DNA of 64,000 nt from Candidatus Gastranaerophilales bacterium (GTDB lineage Bacteria > Cyanobacteriota > Vampirovibrionia > Gastranaerophilales > Gastranaerophilaceae): assembly GCA_944323955.1 (NCBI GenBank), contig CALUUK010000007.1, forward strand, positions 1 to 64,000, in the 5' to 3' direction. Below the pieces are notes generated by a model, which saw only the letters and a list, made by a program, of their open reading frames with translations, was not told the origin of the DNA and did not search any database. The stretch's first letter is position 1; each line of letters begins with the position of its first letter. The position numbers and the translations under genes are program-made. Below, piece by piece: positions 45,516 through 54,713 of the stretch.

Positions 45516-46292
45516 TTGGGGATAAGTACGTATAAACAACCCGGAAAAATTGAAAATATTGAACAGAATATAACTTCTGTCAAAGAAGCTGCTCAAAGAT
45601 ACTTTAACCTGGCCGAAAAGCAGAGAAATAATTTTAAATATAAAGAATCGGTTGAGAATTATTTAACCTCTATATTAATAGACAGAAATAATGTTGTTTC
45701 ATATATGGGTGCGGCACTTTCATATAAGAATTTGAGAATTTATACGAAAGCCGTAGAATATTTTAAAAAGGCGGAAACCATAAGTCCATATAATGCTGCC
45801 ATTCAAAAAGAGCTTGCAATTTGTAATATTATACTCGGAGAATTTGCTCTGGGGCTTAATTATCTTATAAAAGCTATAAGTTTGGAGCCTGATAATCTTG
45901 ACTTGCAAATGCAGCTTGCTCTGGTGCATGAAATGATTGACGAAGATGACATGGCTCTTAAAATATATCAAAAAATTATAGAAACTGACGAAACATATGT
46001 AAGAGCGTATATTCAAAAAGCAACTTTGTATATGCACAAGAATGATTATGTTAATTCTGCTTTAATGTTTAAAAAAATAACGGAAATAAAACCCGATTAT
46101 TACAGAGCATTTTTGGCGCTTGGTATTTGTTATGAAAAATTATCAAATATAGGTGCAGCCAGAAGATATTATAAAAAATATCTTAAAAGAAACCCTTTGG
46201 CAAAGGATTATTTTGATATTAAACAAAGACTTACCGAAATATCCGCATTAAAAACCGAAAACAGCTGCGGATTAAGAATTGTACATACATGA
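45516..46292 (+). CDS. TPR-repeat protein
   Basis: A 258-residue protein with about six TPR units (such as AALSYKNLRIYTKAVEYFKK and ALGICYEKLSNIGAARRYYK). The TTG start at 45516 is supported by AGGGAG at good distance. No signal peptide. It is the third TPR gene in this plus-strand region, and the partner is unknown. Confidence 0.8.
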   Translation: MGISTYKQPGKIENIEQNITSVKEAAQRYFNLAEKQRNNFKYKESVENYLTSILIDRNNVVSYMGAALSYKNLRIYTKAVEYFKKAETISPYNAAIQKELAICNIILGEFALGLNYLIKAISLEPDNLDLQMQLALVHEMIDEDDMALKIYQKIIETDETYVRAYIQKATLYMHKNDYVNSALMFKKITEIKPDYYRAFLALGICYEKLSNIGAARRYYKKYLKRNPLAKDYFDIKQRLTEISALKTENSCGLRIVHT

Positions 46293-46313
46293 TTTGATTA
46301 TTGGAAACATTTT

Positions 46314-46322
46314 TGATACACT
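46314..46322 (+). promoter_or_regulatory. Extended -10 of the PfkB kinase gene
   Basis: TGATACACT (TG, one base, TACACT) ends 9 bases before the ATG at 46332, leaving almost no leader. Confidence 0.4.
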
Positions 46323-46331
46323 GCAAATATT

Positions 46332-47279
46332 ATGAGCGAGAAACTTGATATAATAGCAATCGGCGAAAGTCTTATAGAACTTTCAACTGATGAAAATCTT
46401 TCGGATGCTTCTACATTAAATAAATATTATGGAGGAGACAGTTTAACTACCGCAATTTCTGCGCTCAGACTCGGGTCTAAAGTCGGATATATCTCAAGAA
46501 TAGGTATGGATTCTTTCAAAAATTATTTGCTGGAAAGCTGGCAGGAAGAAGGTCTTGATATATCTCATGTTAAGCCTGTACAGGGTGTTAACGGTTTATA
46601 TCTTGTTTCTAAAGAGCAGGGCTGCTCAAATAAAGAATTTGCATTCTACAGAAAAAAAACAGCCGCTACAAACCTTTCCATAGAAGATATTTCGGCTGAT
46701 TATATACAAAATTCTTCGCTTGTCTATACGACGGGTATTACGCAGTCATTGTCTATTTCGGCACGTGAGGCTATAAAACAGGCATTTAAGATAGCAAAAG
46801 AAAATAATGTTTTAACCGCGTATGATCCTAATTATACCCGGCTTATATGGACGGAAGAAGAAGCCAGAGAGGCGTTTGACGAAATTGAAGAATATATTGA
46901 CATTATATTTCTGAATATAAAACATGATTCTAAACCGATAGCGGAATATTCTTCCGTTGATAATATAATAAAAAGACTTTGGGATAAGGGCATATCTACC
47001 GTAGTTGTGAAATCAACAGAAGAAAAAGGTTATTATACGGGATATCAAGGTAAAATAGAATTTATTAAATTTATAAATGAAGATGTAATTGATGATACAG
47101 GTGCAGGTGATGCGTTTAACGGCGGAGTTTTACATGGAATTACATCAGGCATGTCTCCGTTTAAAGCGGTAACTTTAGGTTCTGTTGTTGCGGGATTGCA
47201 AATTAAAAAGTTCGGAGCAATAAAATCTATACCTGATAAAGATGAAGTTTATAGAATCTTTAAAGGTCAAAATGACTAA
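46332..47279 (+). CDS. PfkB-family sugar kinase, KdgK-like
   Basis: A 315-residue ribokinase-fold enzyme. The start IIAIGESLIELST and the active-site DDTGAGDAFNGG with catalytic Asp are conserved. EFAFYRKKTAAT resembles 2-keto-3-deoxygluconate kinases, which phosphorylate KDG in sugar acid breakdown, but fructokinase or a nucleoside-type substrate cannot be excluded. Its stop overlaps the csaB-like start by 8 bases. Confidence 0.85.
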   Translation: MSEKLDIIAIGESLIELSTDENLSDASTLNKYYGGDSLTTAISALRLGSKVGYISRIGMDSFKNYLLESWQEEGLDISHVKPVQGVNGLYLVSKEQGCSNKEFAFYRKKTAATNLSIEDISADYIQNSSLVYTTGITQSLSISAREAIKQAFKIAKENNVLTAYDPNYTRLIWTEEEAREAFDEIEEYIDIIFLNIKHDSKPIAEYSSVDNIIKRLWDKGISTVVVKSTEEKGYYTGYQGKIEFIKFINEDVIDDTGAGDAFNGGVLHGITSGMSPFKAVTLGSVVAGLQIKKFGAIKSIPDKDEVYRIFKGQND

Positions 47280-48291
47280 GAAAATATGTATTTCCGGATA
47301 TTACGGATTTGATAATTTCGGTGATGAAACTATATTAAAAATTCTTGTTGAGAATATAAAAAAATACTGCGATGATGCCGTAATCACGGTTTTTTCTTCC
47401 AATCCGCACAAAACCGCAAAAGAACTCGGTGTTAATAGTATTCATACTTTTAATATAAAGGCATTGATAAATTCTGTTATGCATTGTGATTGCTTGATAT
47501 CGGGCGGCGGCAGCCTGCTTCAGGATGCAACAAGTAAAAAAAGTCTTATTTATTATCTTTTTGTTCTGTTTTCCGCTCAATTTTTCCGTAAAAGAACAAT
47601 AATTTTTGCTCAGGGTATAGGTCCTGTTAATGACAAATTTCTGAGAAGATTAACTGCAAATGTTATAAAAAAAGCAAAGTATGTAACATTGAGAGATATA
47701 AAAAGCGTTAATCTTGTGAAACAATGGGGTATTGATGCTTTTTTGTGCAATGATCCCGTTTGGAATATTGAAATAAATAATATTCAAAAGCAGAAGAAAA
47801 CGGGTATTCAACTGAGGGCGTATTCTTTCTTGACCGATGAATTTCTCTCGGAGCTTGCCCGATTAGTTAATAAATATTATTCCGATAAAGAAATTAATAT
47901 ATTTTCTCTGCAAAATAATATAGATTTAAAAGTATGTGAAGATTTTAAGCAACGATTGTCGGCGCTTAACCCGAAATTAAATGTAAAAGTAATTAAAAAT
48001 TGTTCAAATGAGAAATTGATTGAAGATGTTTCTTCTTTAGATGACTTAATTGCAATGCGCTATCATGCCTGTCTTATCGGAATAAAAGCAGGGGTAAAAG
48101 TTTTGCCGTTGAGCTATGATATAAAAGTTGAAACGCTTGCAAAAGAATTTGATATGGAATATGTGGATTTGAAATCAACAGGTTCCTTTTCAGATATTTT
48201 TGAAAGATTTTTTAACAGTACAAAACAACTTGACAGAAAGAAAATTGAATCATTGTTTTTTGATTTTAAAACTCTTTGTGAAAAAATATGA
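47272..48291 (+). CDS. csaB: CsaB-type polysaccharide pyruvyl transferase
   Basis: A 339-residue protein of the CsaB/WcaK family, which adds pyruvate ketals to cell-wall or surface polysaccharide. The N-terminal ISGYYGFDNFGDETIL, the LISGGGSLLQDATS loop and the late AMRYHACLIGIKAGVKVLPLSYD are hallmarks. I chose the ATG at 47272, with AAAGG nearby. In Firmicutes and cyanobacterial relatives CsaB modifies the wall polymer that anchors SLH proteins. It overlaps the kinase gene and abuts the convergent sigma factor gene with no gap. Confidence 0.88.
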   Translation: MTKKICISGYYGFDNFGDETILKILVENIKKYCDDAVITVFSSNPHKTAKELGVNSIHTFNIKALINSVMHCDCLISGGGSLLQDATSKKSLIYYLFVLFSAQFFRKRTIIFAQGIGPVNDKFLRRLTANVIKKAKYVTLRDIKSVNLVKQWGIDAFLCNDPVWNIEINNIQKQKKTGIQLRAYSFLTDEFLSELARLVNKYYSDKEINIFSLQNNIDLKVCEDFKQRLSALNPKLNVKVIKNCSNEKLIEDVSSLDDLIAMRYHACLIGIKAGVKVLPLSYDIKVETLAKEFDMEYVDLKSTGSFSDIFERFFNSTKQLDRKKIESLFFDFKTLCEKI

Positions 48292-49116
48292 TTATTTTTT
48301 CACGGCGGCAATTTTTCCGCTGCGATTTTCATTAAGAATATTTCTTAATTTCATAATAGCCTGAGCGTGTATTTGACATACTCTTGACTCAGAAACTTCT
48401 ATGCTTTCTCCTATGGCTTTTAATGTCATGTTTTCGTGATAGTAAAGAACCATAACCATACGCTCGCGCTCAGGAAGTTTTTTTAATGCTGCCTGAAGTT
48501 CGTTTCTTACATCTTTTTCTTCAAGTCTTTCAAGCGGGCTTACGGAGTTTGTATCTTCAATTGTATCAATAAGCTCAATGCCTTCTGTTCCGGAATATTT
48601 TTTGTCGTATAGAGAACCGACCGACGTATCTTCCGCTAGCGTAGAAGCAATTTTTTCTTTATTAGTTCCGAGATATTCGGCTATTTCTTCGTTTGTAGCT
48701 GCTCTTCCAAGTTGTTGTTTAAGCGTTTCAGCAGCCTGCTTTATATCTTTAATTTTCTTTCTTGTACTTCTCGGCATCCAGTCCTGAGAACGAATTTTAT
48801 CAATTATTGTACCGCGGATTCTCATTATTGCATATGTTTCAAAATGAGCACCTTTATCGGGTGAAAATTTCTCTACGGCATTTATTAAACCTTCCACTCC
48901 GAAACTTGTTATGTCTTCAACTGCAAAATTGGGAGGAAGATTAAGTTTTATTCTTCCTATAACATATTTTGTCAGATATATATATTGGACAATAATTTCA
49001 TCGCGGAGCTTTTTATTTGTTCTGTCTTGAAGATATTCCATCCATAATTTTTCAAGCTCACTGTCAGAAAGTCTTTTTATATGATTGTATGAATTAAATT
49101 CAATATTATCGCTCAT
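48292..49116 (-). CDS. FliA/WhiG-type RNA polymerase sigma factor
   Basis: A 274-residue sigma70-family factor with regions 2, 3 and 4. Region 2 has DITSFGVEGLINAVEKF and TYAIMRIRGTIIDKIRSQDWMPR, region 3 has EIAEYLGT, and region 4 has LPERERMVMVLYYHENMTLKAIGESIEVSE with its helix-turn-helix. The RSQDWMPRS segment is typical of the FliA/WhiG/SigF group. No flagellar or sporulation gene is in the window, so its regulon is unknown. Confidence 0.92.
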   Translation of the reverse strand: MSDNIEFNSYNHIKRLSDSELEKLWMEYLQDRTNKKLRDEIIVQYIYLTKYVIGRIKLNLPPNFAVEDITSFGVEGLINAVEKFSPDKGAHFETYAIMRIRGTIIDKIRSQDWMPRSTRKKIKDIKQAAETLKQQLGRAATNEEIAEYLGTNKEKIASTLAEDTSVGSLYDKKYSGTEGIELIDTIEDTNSVSPLERLEEKDVRNELQAALKKLPERERMVMVLYYHENMTLKAIGESIEVSESRVCQIHAQAIMKLRNILNENRSGKIAAVKK

Positions 49117-49211
49117 TACATTATCCGAGAATATGTTATAAAATTACCTCTTTCAATTGTAGCTTTACGACAATAATATCAAATCGTACATATATATGAA
49201 GTTTCTGAAAT

Positions 49212-49787
49212 TTACTTATTAATAAGTATATGCATTTGTTTTATTTTTTTCTGCCAGAAACCCGAAGCTGCGGCATCCAGAGTATATATTTCTCCGAACA
49301 TTTCTTTTTCATAACTGCTCTGGTTATCAGGAGTATAAAAATCTTCTTTTAATAATATCTTCTTAATTTTATTATTGACAGAGGAGGAAAACTCAAGATT
49401 AATGTTTAATTTTTTATTTGTTGTATTATAAAGAGCCTTTTCAACCGCTGTTTGAAGCATAATATTTAATGCACCCGAAAATACCGAATTTGCGGAAACA
49501 TTTAGGTTGATAATATAAACACAATCTTTGTATACTCTTAAATCAACACTTGCAAGAACATTATTGTTATTATCTTTTAAGCAGTATTTTTCAATATTGT
49601 TTTTTGATGAAAACTTCCTGAACAATTGAGAATTTATTAATTGAACGGGCATTAAAAATCTTTTTTTGAAAAGAACAATATTCTTTATCTTTTCCCACTT
49701 CGGAAGAAGATAAACGCCATCTAACATTGATTCAATTGATAATAAATCAGAATTCTTTTTATCTGTTTTTAATATTGTATTTATCAT
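49212..49787 (-). CDS. Hypothetical protein, GNAT-like fold
   Basis: A 191-residue protein with a possible acetyltransferase pattern: VLASVDLRVYKDCVYIINLNV, a helix with LQTAVEKALYN, NKKLNINLEF, and a late KILLKEDFYTPDNQSSYEKEM. The acetyl-CoA-binding loop is not recognisable, so activity is doubtful. It lies downstream of the radical SAM gene in the same direction, 116 bases away. Function unknown. Confidence 0.55.
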   Translation of the reverse strand: MINTILKTDKKNSDLLSIESMLDGVYLLPKWEKIKNIVLFKKRFLMPVQLINSQLFRKFSSKNNIEKYCLKDNNNNVLASVDLRVYKDCVYIINLNVSANSVFSGALNIMLQTAVEKALYNTTNKKLNINLEFSSSVNNKIKKILLKEDFYTPDNQSSYEKEMFGEIYTLDAAASGFWQKKIKQMHILINK

Positions 49788-49903
49788 ATCATTATGTCTT
49801 TCATAAGAAAGAGAATCTTTTTTTTCGATTCCGGCAACCTCTCTATAGTTCCAAGATTTACCTTATTTTATATTCTATATACGAATAAGTCAACCATATA
49901 TTA

Positions 49904-50944
49904 CTAATACATTACATACGAATAATTCTTGTCTTTTTCGATATGTTTATTTAAATACCAAACATACAGAAATTTGTTATTTATAAGTGATGATTTTTTT
50001 ATTTGCCTGTTTCTTAATACATATGTCATAAAACTGTATGTCAGTAAATGCATTTTAAAAATAGCAGCTTTATGTTCAAAATAATCATACAAAAGATAAA
50101 TATGAGGGGAAATATCCTTATTACTATATTTTCTGGCGTATTGAACTTCTATGTCAATTGCAACATTTTTAATTCCCATTTTTTGCATCAATTTAAAGAA
50201 TTTATCAATTTCCCGTATATTATCATTGTATCCCGGAACAATTACATATTTTATAATGATGTTATCAGGATTTTTTATAGCTGCTTCCGCATAGCATTGA
50301 ATGTTCTTACAAACAGTATCAAAAGCATCAACTCTTTTTATTTTTTTATAAGTACTTCTGCTTGCGGAATCTAAAGATATAACAATGGTTCCTTTATTTT
50401 CTTTAAGCGCCGATTCAACAGTGCTGCTGTATTTTATACCGTTTGAGTGAACTCTGACTTTTGTTCCGTTTTGTATGAATATATGGATAAGTTCATTAAA
50501 ACTCTGCATTAAAGTTGGTTCACCGCCCTGAAAAGTTGCTTCACCGCCCGGGCAATAGTATCCTTTTTCAATTAAGTCTTTGATTACGGGATATGTATTA
50601 TAATTTAACGGTCCGCAGCTGTAGTCTTTTGAACAATAAATACATTTTGCATTGCAGCTGCGGCAATGGGAAAAATGAAATTCTGATATTTTTCTCGGTT
50701 CGGTAAACTCATATTCGCTTAAACGATAGCAATTTTCGCAGTCATATAGTGTTGATTCTTTTTGTTGTTTAATTCTTTGCGATTTTTTATCGAAGAGTTT
50801 TTCCCAGTCGATGATTTCTCCCGAGTAATTCTCGATTAAGACGGGTAATCCCCTGCCGTCGTTATGTGAAATACAACAATCACAAACAGTGTTTAAATCG
50901 AAATTTATACAATTTTCAAGAAAACTGCAGCCAAGTTTATTCAT
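49904..50944 (-). CDS. Radical SAM protein with Cys-rich N-terminus
   Basis: A 346-residue radical SAM enzyme. The cluster motif CNAKCIYC (C97, C101, C104) and the SAM-binding FQGGEPTL are intact. Ahead of it lies a Cys-rich segment: C6, C12, C21, C23, C24, then C69, C72 and C94. Auxiliary clusters in this family usually sit in a C-terminal SPASM domain; here the extra Cys are N-terminal and the C-terminus is Lys/Tyr-rich. A GGAG site precedes the ATG. Substrate unknown. Confidence 0.85.
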   Translation of the reverse strand: MNKLGCSFLENCINFDLNTVCDCCISHNDGRGLPVLIENYSGEIIDWEKLFDKKSQRIKQQKESTLYDCENCYRLSEYEFTEPRKISEFHFSHCRSCNAKCIYCSKDYSCGPLNYNTYPVIKDLIEKGYYCPGGEATFQGGEPTLMQSFNELIHIFIQNGTKVRVHSNGIKYSSTVESALKENKGTIVISLDSASRSTYKKIKRVDAFDTVCKNIQCYAEAAIKNPDNIIIKYVIVPGYNDNIREIDKFFKLMQKMGIKNVAIDIEVQYARKYSNKDISPHIYLLYDYFEHKAAIFKMHLLTYSFMTYVLRNRQIKKSSLINNKFLYVWYLNKHIEKDKNYSYVMY

Positions 50945-50960
50945 TTAATGTTCTCCAAAC

Positions 50961-51005
50961 AAAAAAATAAAAGAACAACTGACAGCTGTTCTTTTATTTT
51001 TTTTT
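50961..51005. terminator. Terminator of rplU-rpmA operon
   Basis: A 17-base perfect stem (50961-50977 with 50987-51003) with a 9-base loop, with A/T runs on both sides. It lies between rpmA and the radical SAM gene. Confidence 0.85.
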
Positions 51006-51013
51006 AACTGATT

Positions 51014-51268
51014 TTATTCAGCGTAGACACTGACTTGCTGTCTGTCACGTCTGTGAGGTTCAAATTTAACAACACCGTCAACTAAAGCGAACAAAGTATA
51101 ATCACTTCCCATTCCTACGTTGTTACCGGGATGAAATTTTGTACCTTTTTGACGAACGATAATGTTACCTGTTTTAACAGCTTCGCCGCCGAATTTTTTT
51201 ACGCCTAATCGCTTACTTTCACTGTCACGACCGTTTTTACTCGATCCGACACCTTTCTTATGTGCCAT
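51014..51268 (-). CDS. rpmA: 50S ribosomal protein L27
   Basis: An 84-residue bL27 starting directly with [19 protein letters not shown]. This mature-type N-terminus needs no cleavage, unlike the extended form of Firmicutes that requires the Prp protease, and no prp gene lies between rplU and rpmA. The remaining [21 protein letters not shown] is fully typical. It is 18 bases after rplU and ends at a strong terminator. Confidence 0.97.
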   Translation of the reverse strand: MAHKKGVGSSKNGRDSESKRLGVKKFGGEAVKTGNIIVRQKGTKFHPGNNVGMGSDYTLFALVDGVVKFEPHRRDRQQVSVYAE

Positions 51269-51286
51269 TGTTATATTCTCCTTAAA

Positions 51287-51637
51287 TTATTCTTCAACTG
51301 TTGTTTCTGTTTTCGCTTTTGCAGCCGTGGTTCTGATTTTGCTAATCATAACTCTCGTAAAGTTTTGTCTGTGACCTTTTTTTCTTCTGTAGCCTTTTTT
51401 GGCTCTTTGTTTGTAAACTAAAACTTTCTTTGTTTTGTCATGTTTAACAATGCTTCCTTCAACGCTTGCATTTTTAACATATGGCTGGCCTACTTTTGAT
51501 TTTTTACCGTTTACAAGCATAACTACATTTTCAAAAACAACTTTTGAATCTGCTTCATTGTCAAGTAATTCAATATCAACGTAACGACCTTCGGTAACCT
51601 GATATTGTTTTCCGCCTGTTTCAATAATTGCGAACAT
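51287..51637 (-). CDS. rplU: 50S ribosomal protein L21
   Basis: A 116-residue bL21 of the large subunit: [19 protein letters not shown] at the start and [19 protein letters not shown] near the end. A short acidic tail (TETTVEE) extends it past the usual end. It is the first gene of the rplU-rpmA operon. Upstream lies a 250-base gap with several inverted repeats. Confidence 0.97.
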   Translation of the reverse strand: MFAIIETGGKQYQVTEGRYVDIELLDNEADSKVVFENVVMLVNGKKSKVGQPYVKNASVEGSIVKHDKTKKVLVYKQRAKKGYRRKKGHRQNFTRVMISKIRTTAAKAKTETTVEE

Positions 51638-51705
51638 AATTAATTCCTTTCACTTGAGGCAATCGCAGCATACGCATTTAAAAGCGATTTTGCCTGTCTA
51701 AATAC

Positions 51706-51848
51706 ATGTACACCCTGTACATTCTGAAATTAGTTTATCCCGCACAAAAGATATTGTCAACAAATCCGTTGATTTTGTTTAAGAAAACATTAATACATTA
51801 AATGATGTATTTTAAAAATCGGCTAAAAAGTACATACTTAAGTATGTA
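51706..51848. promoter_or_regulatory. Cluster of three inverted repeats in divergent intergenic region
   Basis: The repeats are ATGTACA-CCC-TGTACAT (51706-51722), AATACAT-N6-ATGTATT (51792-51811) and an 18-base perfect palindrome (51831-51848). All contain TACAT and ATGTA half-sites. They lie between rplU (minus) and the TPR gene (plus), so they may be operators. Confidence 0.5.
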
Positions 51849-51889
51849 GAATTAGAATCGGATTAAGGTGTAAATATAAGGCGGCAGAT

Positions 51890-53305
51890 TTGTATAATTC
51901 AATATACCCGGGATATGGAAATTACTATTCGGGTTTGAATAACAGGCAAATAACGAGAAAAAAAGATGATGAAAAAAATTCACATCAATCTCAAAGTGCC
52001 CAAAACACGGAACAAGAAGAAAGAAGAGTTTCTCAAAATACACAGCTTCAACAAACTTCCCAAAATTCAACATCTGTGTTTCAGACTCAAATTCAGCAAA
52101 ATAATATAGTTTTTCCCAACGGTGAAAAATCGGCAATTGATTATACAAAAAAGCATATTAATATCACACAGGTTGTTAAAGATTTCAAAAATACTGCAAA
52201 TGCAATAGGTGCACCTGACGATATCAAAGCGGAAGTTCAATCGTATTTATCGCTTGTAGAAAGCCAGTCTCAAAAAGAATCTCCCAATCAGCAAATAATA
52301 CAGTCAAATTTGAAAAATGCCTCACAAATTCTTGATGCATATATAACGGATACGCTGAAAAAACCTTCAACCGTAGTAGAAAACTGGGTAGATGCTTTAT
52401 TCCTTCAGCAGATTGATTATAAAGCTCCAAATCAGGCTCCGAAAGAAACATTGCAAACTGACTTCGTTGCGGCTGAAGAAATTCCTTCTTCTTCGGATAT
52501 TTCAGCAGAAGAACAAACGGCGGAAAAGAAGAATGATTTTTATATCCCGGGGGATAAACAATTAAAAAATATGTTTATCCGGGCAAAAAAATATGCTGCT
52601 GTTGATAATAAAGAAAAAGCTCTGCACGCATTTCAGCAGGTGGCGGATTATGCGGAAGAAACGGGTGATATTCAAACTGCCGCGATTGCGTATTATGAAC
52701 AAGGTCTGATTTATGATGATTTTAACAGAACAGAAGATGCTCTGTATAATCTTGACAGAGCTTCTAAACAATCAGATGATAATAATATCAAAGCAAGAGC
52801 ACATCTTTCGATGGGTAAAATATATGATGATTACGTGAATTTTGAACCTGCCGTAGATCACTACTGTGCTGCGGTTTCTTTTGCCGGAGAGTCGGATAAT
52901 CTTAATCTTCAAACAAAAGCATTATCTGATTTAACGAAGATACACGCCGCAAGATATGATAAAGAAAATACATTTATGTTTATGAATATGACAGATACTA
53001 TAGCGGAAGAAACCCGCAGTGGCAAAATTAAAGGTATAACATTTGCTTCAAATGCCGACTGCTGCGAAAAACTTAATGAAAAAGCAAGAGCGCTTAAATA
53101 TTACGGAAAATCCGCACGGTTATATACTCAAGAAGGGTATTATGAGGGATTGGCAAAGGATTATTCAAAGGCTGCCGATATTATGGTTCAATACGGAAAT
53201 GCGGCAAAAGCAAAGAAACTGCTTTCAAAAGCCTATATTGCCATACAAAAATGTGATAATCCCGAATTAAAACAGGAAATAGTTGATAAAATAACATCAT
53301 TGTAA
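51890..53305 (+). CDS. TPR-like protein with Gln/Ser-rich N-terminus
   Basis: A 471-residue protein. The first 75 residues are low-complexity and rich in Gln, Ser and Asn after a MYNSIYPGYGNYYSG start. Residues 80-170 are helical. From about 225 to 465 TPR-like units follow (AAIAYYEQGLIYDDFNRTED, KAKKLLSKAYIAIQKCDNPE). No signal peptide is visible. The TTG start at 51890 has AAGG about 10 bases upstream. It is divergent from rplU behind the inverted-repeat cluster. I do not know its role. Confidence 0.75.
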   Translation: MYNSIYPGYGNYYSGLNNRQITRKKDDEKNSHQSQSAQNTEQEERRVSQNTQLQQTSQNSTSVFQTQIQQNNIVFPNGEKSAIDYTKKHINITQVVKDFKNTANAIGAPDDIKAEVQSYLSLVESQSQKESPNQQIIQSNLKNASQILDAYITDTLKKPSTVVENWVDALFLQQIDYKAPNQAPKETLQTDFVAAEEIPSSSDISAEEQTAEKKNDFYIPGDKQLKNMFIRAKKYAAVDNKEKALHAFQQVADYAEETGDIQTAAIAYYEQGLIYDDFNRTEDALYNLDRASKQSDDNNIKARAHLSMGKIYDDYVNFEPAVDHYCAAVSFAGESDNLNLQTKALSDLTKIHAARYDKENTFMFMNMTDTIAEETRSGKIKGITFASNADCCEKLNEKARALKYYGKSARLYTQEGYYEGLAKDYSKAADIMVQYGNAAKAKKLLSKAYIAIQKCDNPELKQEIVDKITSL

Positions 53306-53365
53306 CAATATTAGACAAAAAGGTCTTTTTGTTTTATAAAATAGTCATAATATAAAGGCAGTTGC

Positions 53366-54706
53366 ATGAAAATAGTTATATATGGCGCAAATGAACTTGC
53401 CGGTATCATTGCGGCGAAGTTGTTTGAAGATCACGATATTATAATAATAGATGAAGATACATCCAAGCGTCATTCGTTTGAAAAATTAGACCTTGAATTT
53501 GTTATTGGTTCCGGAGCGAATATTAATGTTCTGGAATCGGTCGGTATTAAAACGGCTGATATATTTATAGCATGCACAGATAATGATGAGGCAAATATTG
53601 TTGCCTGCCTCACCGTTACAAATATGGCGAAATTGAAAACACTTTGTGTTGTGAGCAAAAAAGACAATGTAGAATCGCTTTCACTTGTGAGAGGGTCAAA
53701 ATATCAAAAAGAACTGCTTATTGATTATGTCCTTTGGCCGGAAGAACTTATGACGCAGGAGATATTTCGTATAATCACGGTACCGAATGCTATAGATGTT
53801 GAAAATTTTGCAAACGGCAAAGCAAGATTGCTTGAGTATAGAATTGATGACGAGACAAAATTTATAAATAAAAAAGTTAAAGATTGCAGTTTCCCCGATG
53901 AAACGCTTATTGTCGGAATAACCCGTGAAAATAAACTTTTTATTCCGAACGGTGAAACGGAATTGCTTTTAAACGATAAAGTTATTTTTATGGGATCTTC
54001 ATATTCTCTGGATATTCTTGCAAACAGGTTCTTTCAGGATACAAGCGGCGTGAAGCAGGTTACAATAATAGGCGGAGGAAATGTAGGATTAATGCTTGCG
54101 CAGAATCTTGAAAAAGCCAATATGAAAATTAAACTTATAGAAAATGATTATAAAAGATGTGTCGAATTGACGGAAAATCTTAAACATACTCTTGTTTTAA
54201 ACGGGGACGGGGCAAATTATGACCTTCTGGAATCGGAGAGAATAGGAGAGTCAGATGTTGTTGTGAGTGTAACCAATAATGACGAGAAAAATCTTTTATG
54301 TTCATTGCTTGCAAAGCATTTAGGGGTTCCTAAAGTAATAAGCAGAGTTTATAAAAATGCAAATTCAAGTTTGTTTGAAAAAGTGGGTATAGATGTTGCG
54401 ATTTCTCAGAACGGAGCGGCAATTGACGATATAGAAAACCATCTTATAAAAACGGATATAGAGATTCTTGCAACAGTTGAACGCGGACAGGGAGAAGTGC
54501 TTGAAATTTCCGTTCCTTTTAACTTTAAAACCGAAATGATAATGAATTTAAAACTTCCAGTAAAAGCGATTATTGCTATTATACAAAGAAGAAACAGGGT
54601 TATAATACCGCGGGGAACAACCCAGGTAATGCCGTCAGATAATCTCATAATATTTACCACACAGGAAAATTCAGACAGTATAAAAGAATATTTTAAAAGG
54701 TGTTAG
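53366..54706 (+). CDS. trkA: Trk potassium uptake regulator TrkA
   Basis: A 446-residue peripheral protein with two RCK units, each of an NAD-binding TrkA-N and a TrkA-C domain. The first begins KIVIYGANELAGIIAAKL, the second has TIIGGGNVGLMLAQNL (about residues 230-245). It gates the TrkH potassium channel, encoded 7 bases downstream. The pair is a complete Trk/Ktr-type uptake system. Confidence 0.95.
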   Translation: MKIVIYGANELAGIIAAKLFEDHDIIIIDEDTSKRHSFEKLDLEFVIGSGANINVLESVGIKTADIFIACTDNDEANIVACLTVTNMAKLKTLCVVSKKDNVESLSLVRGSKYQKELLIDYVLWPEELMTQEIFRIITVPNAIDVENFANGKARLLEYRIDDETKFINKKVKDCSFPDETLIVGITRENKLFIPNGETELLLNDKVIFMGSSYSLDILANRFFQDTSGVKQVTIIGGGNVGLMLAQNLEKANMKIKLIENDYKRCVELTENLKHTLVLNGDGANYDLLESERIGESDVVVSVTNNDEKNLLCSLLAKHLGVPKVISRVYKNANSSLFEKVGIDVAISQNGAAIDDIENHLIKTDIEILATVERGQGEVLEISVPFNFKTEMIMNLKLPVKAIIAIIQRRNRVIIPRGTTQVMPSDNLIIFTTQENSDSIKEYFKRC

Positions 54707-54713
54707 GATTCAT

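Noticed and set aside
47242-47271. Longer csaB with ten extra residues
   Set aside because: The extension overlaps the kinase gene in another frame, has no ribosome site, and the ATG at 47272 has AAAGG and matches the family start.
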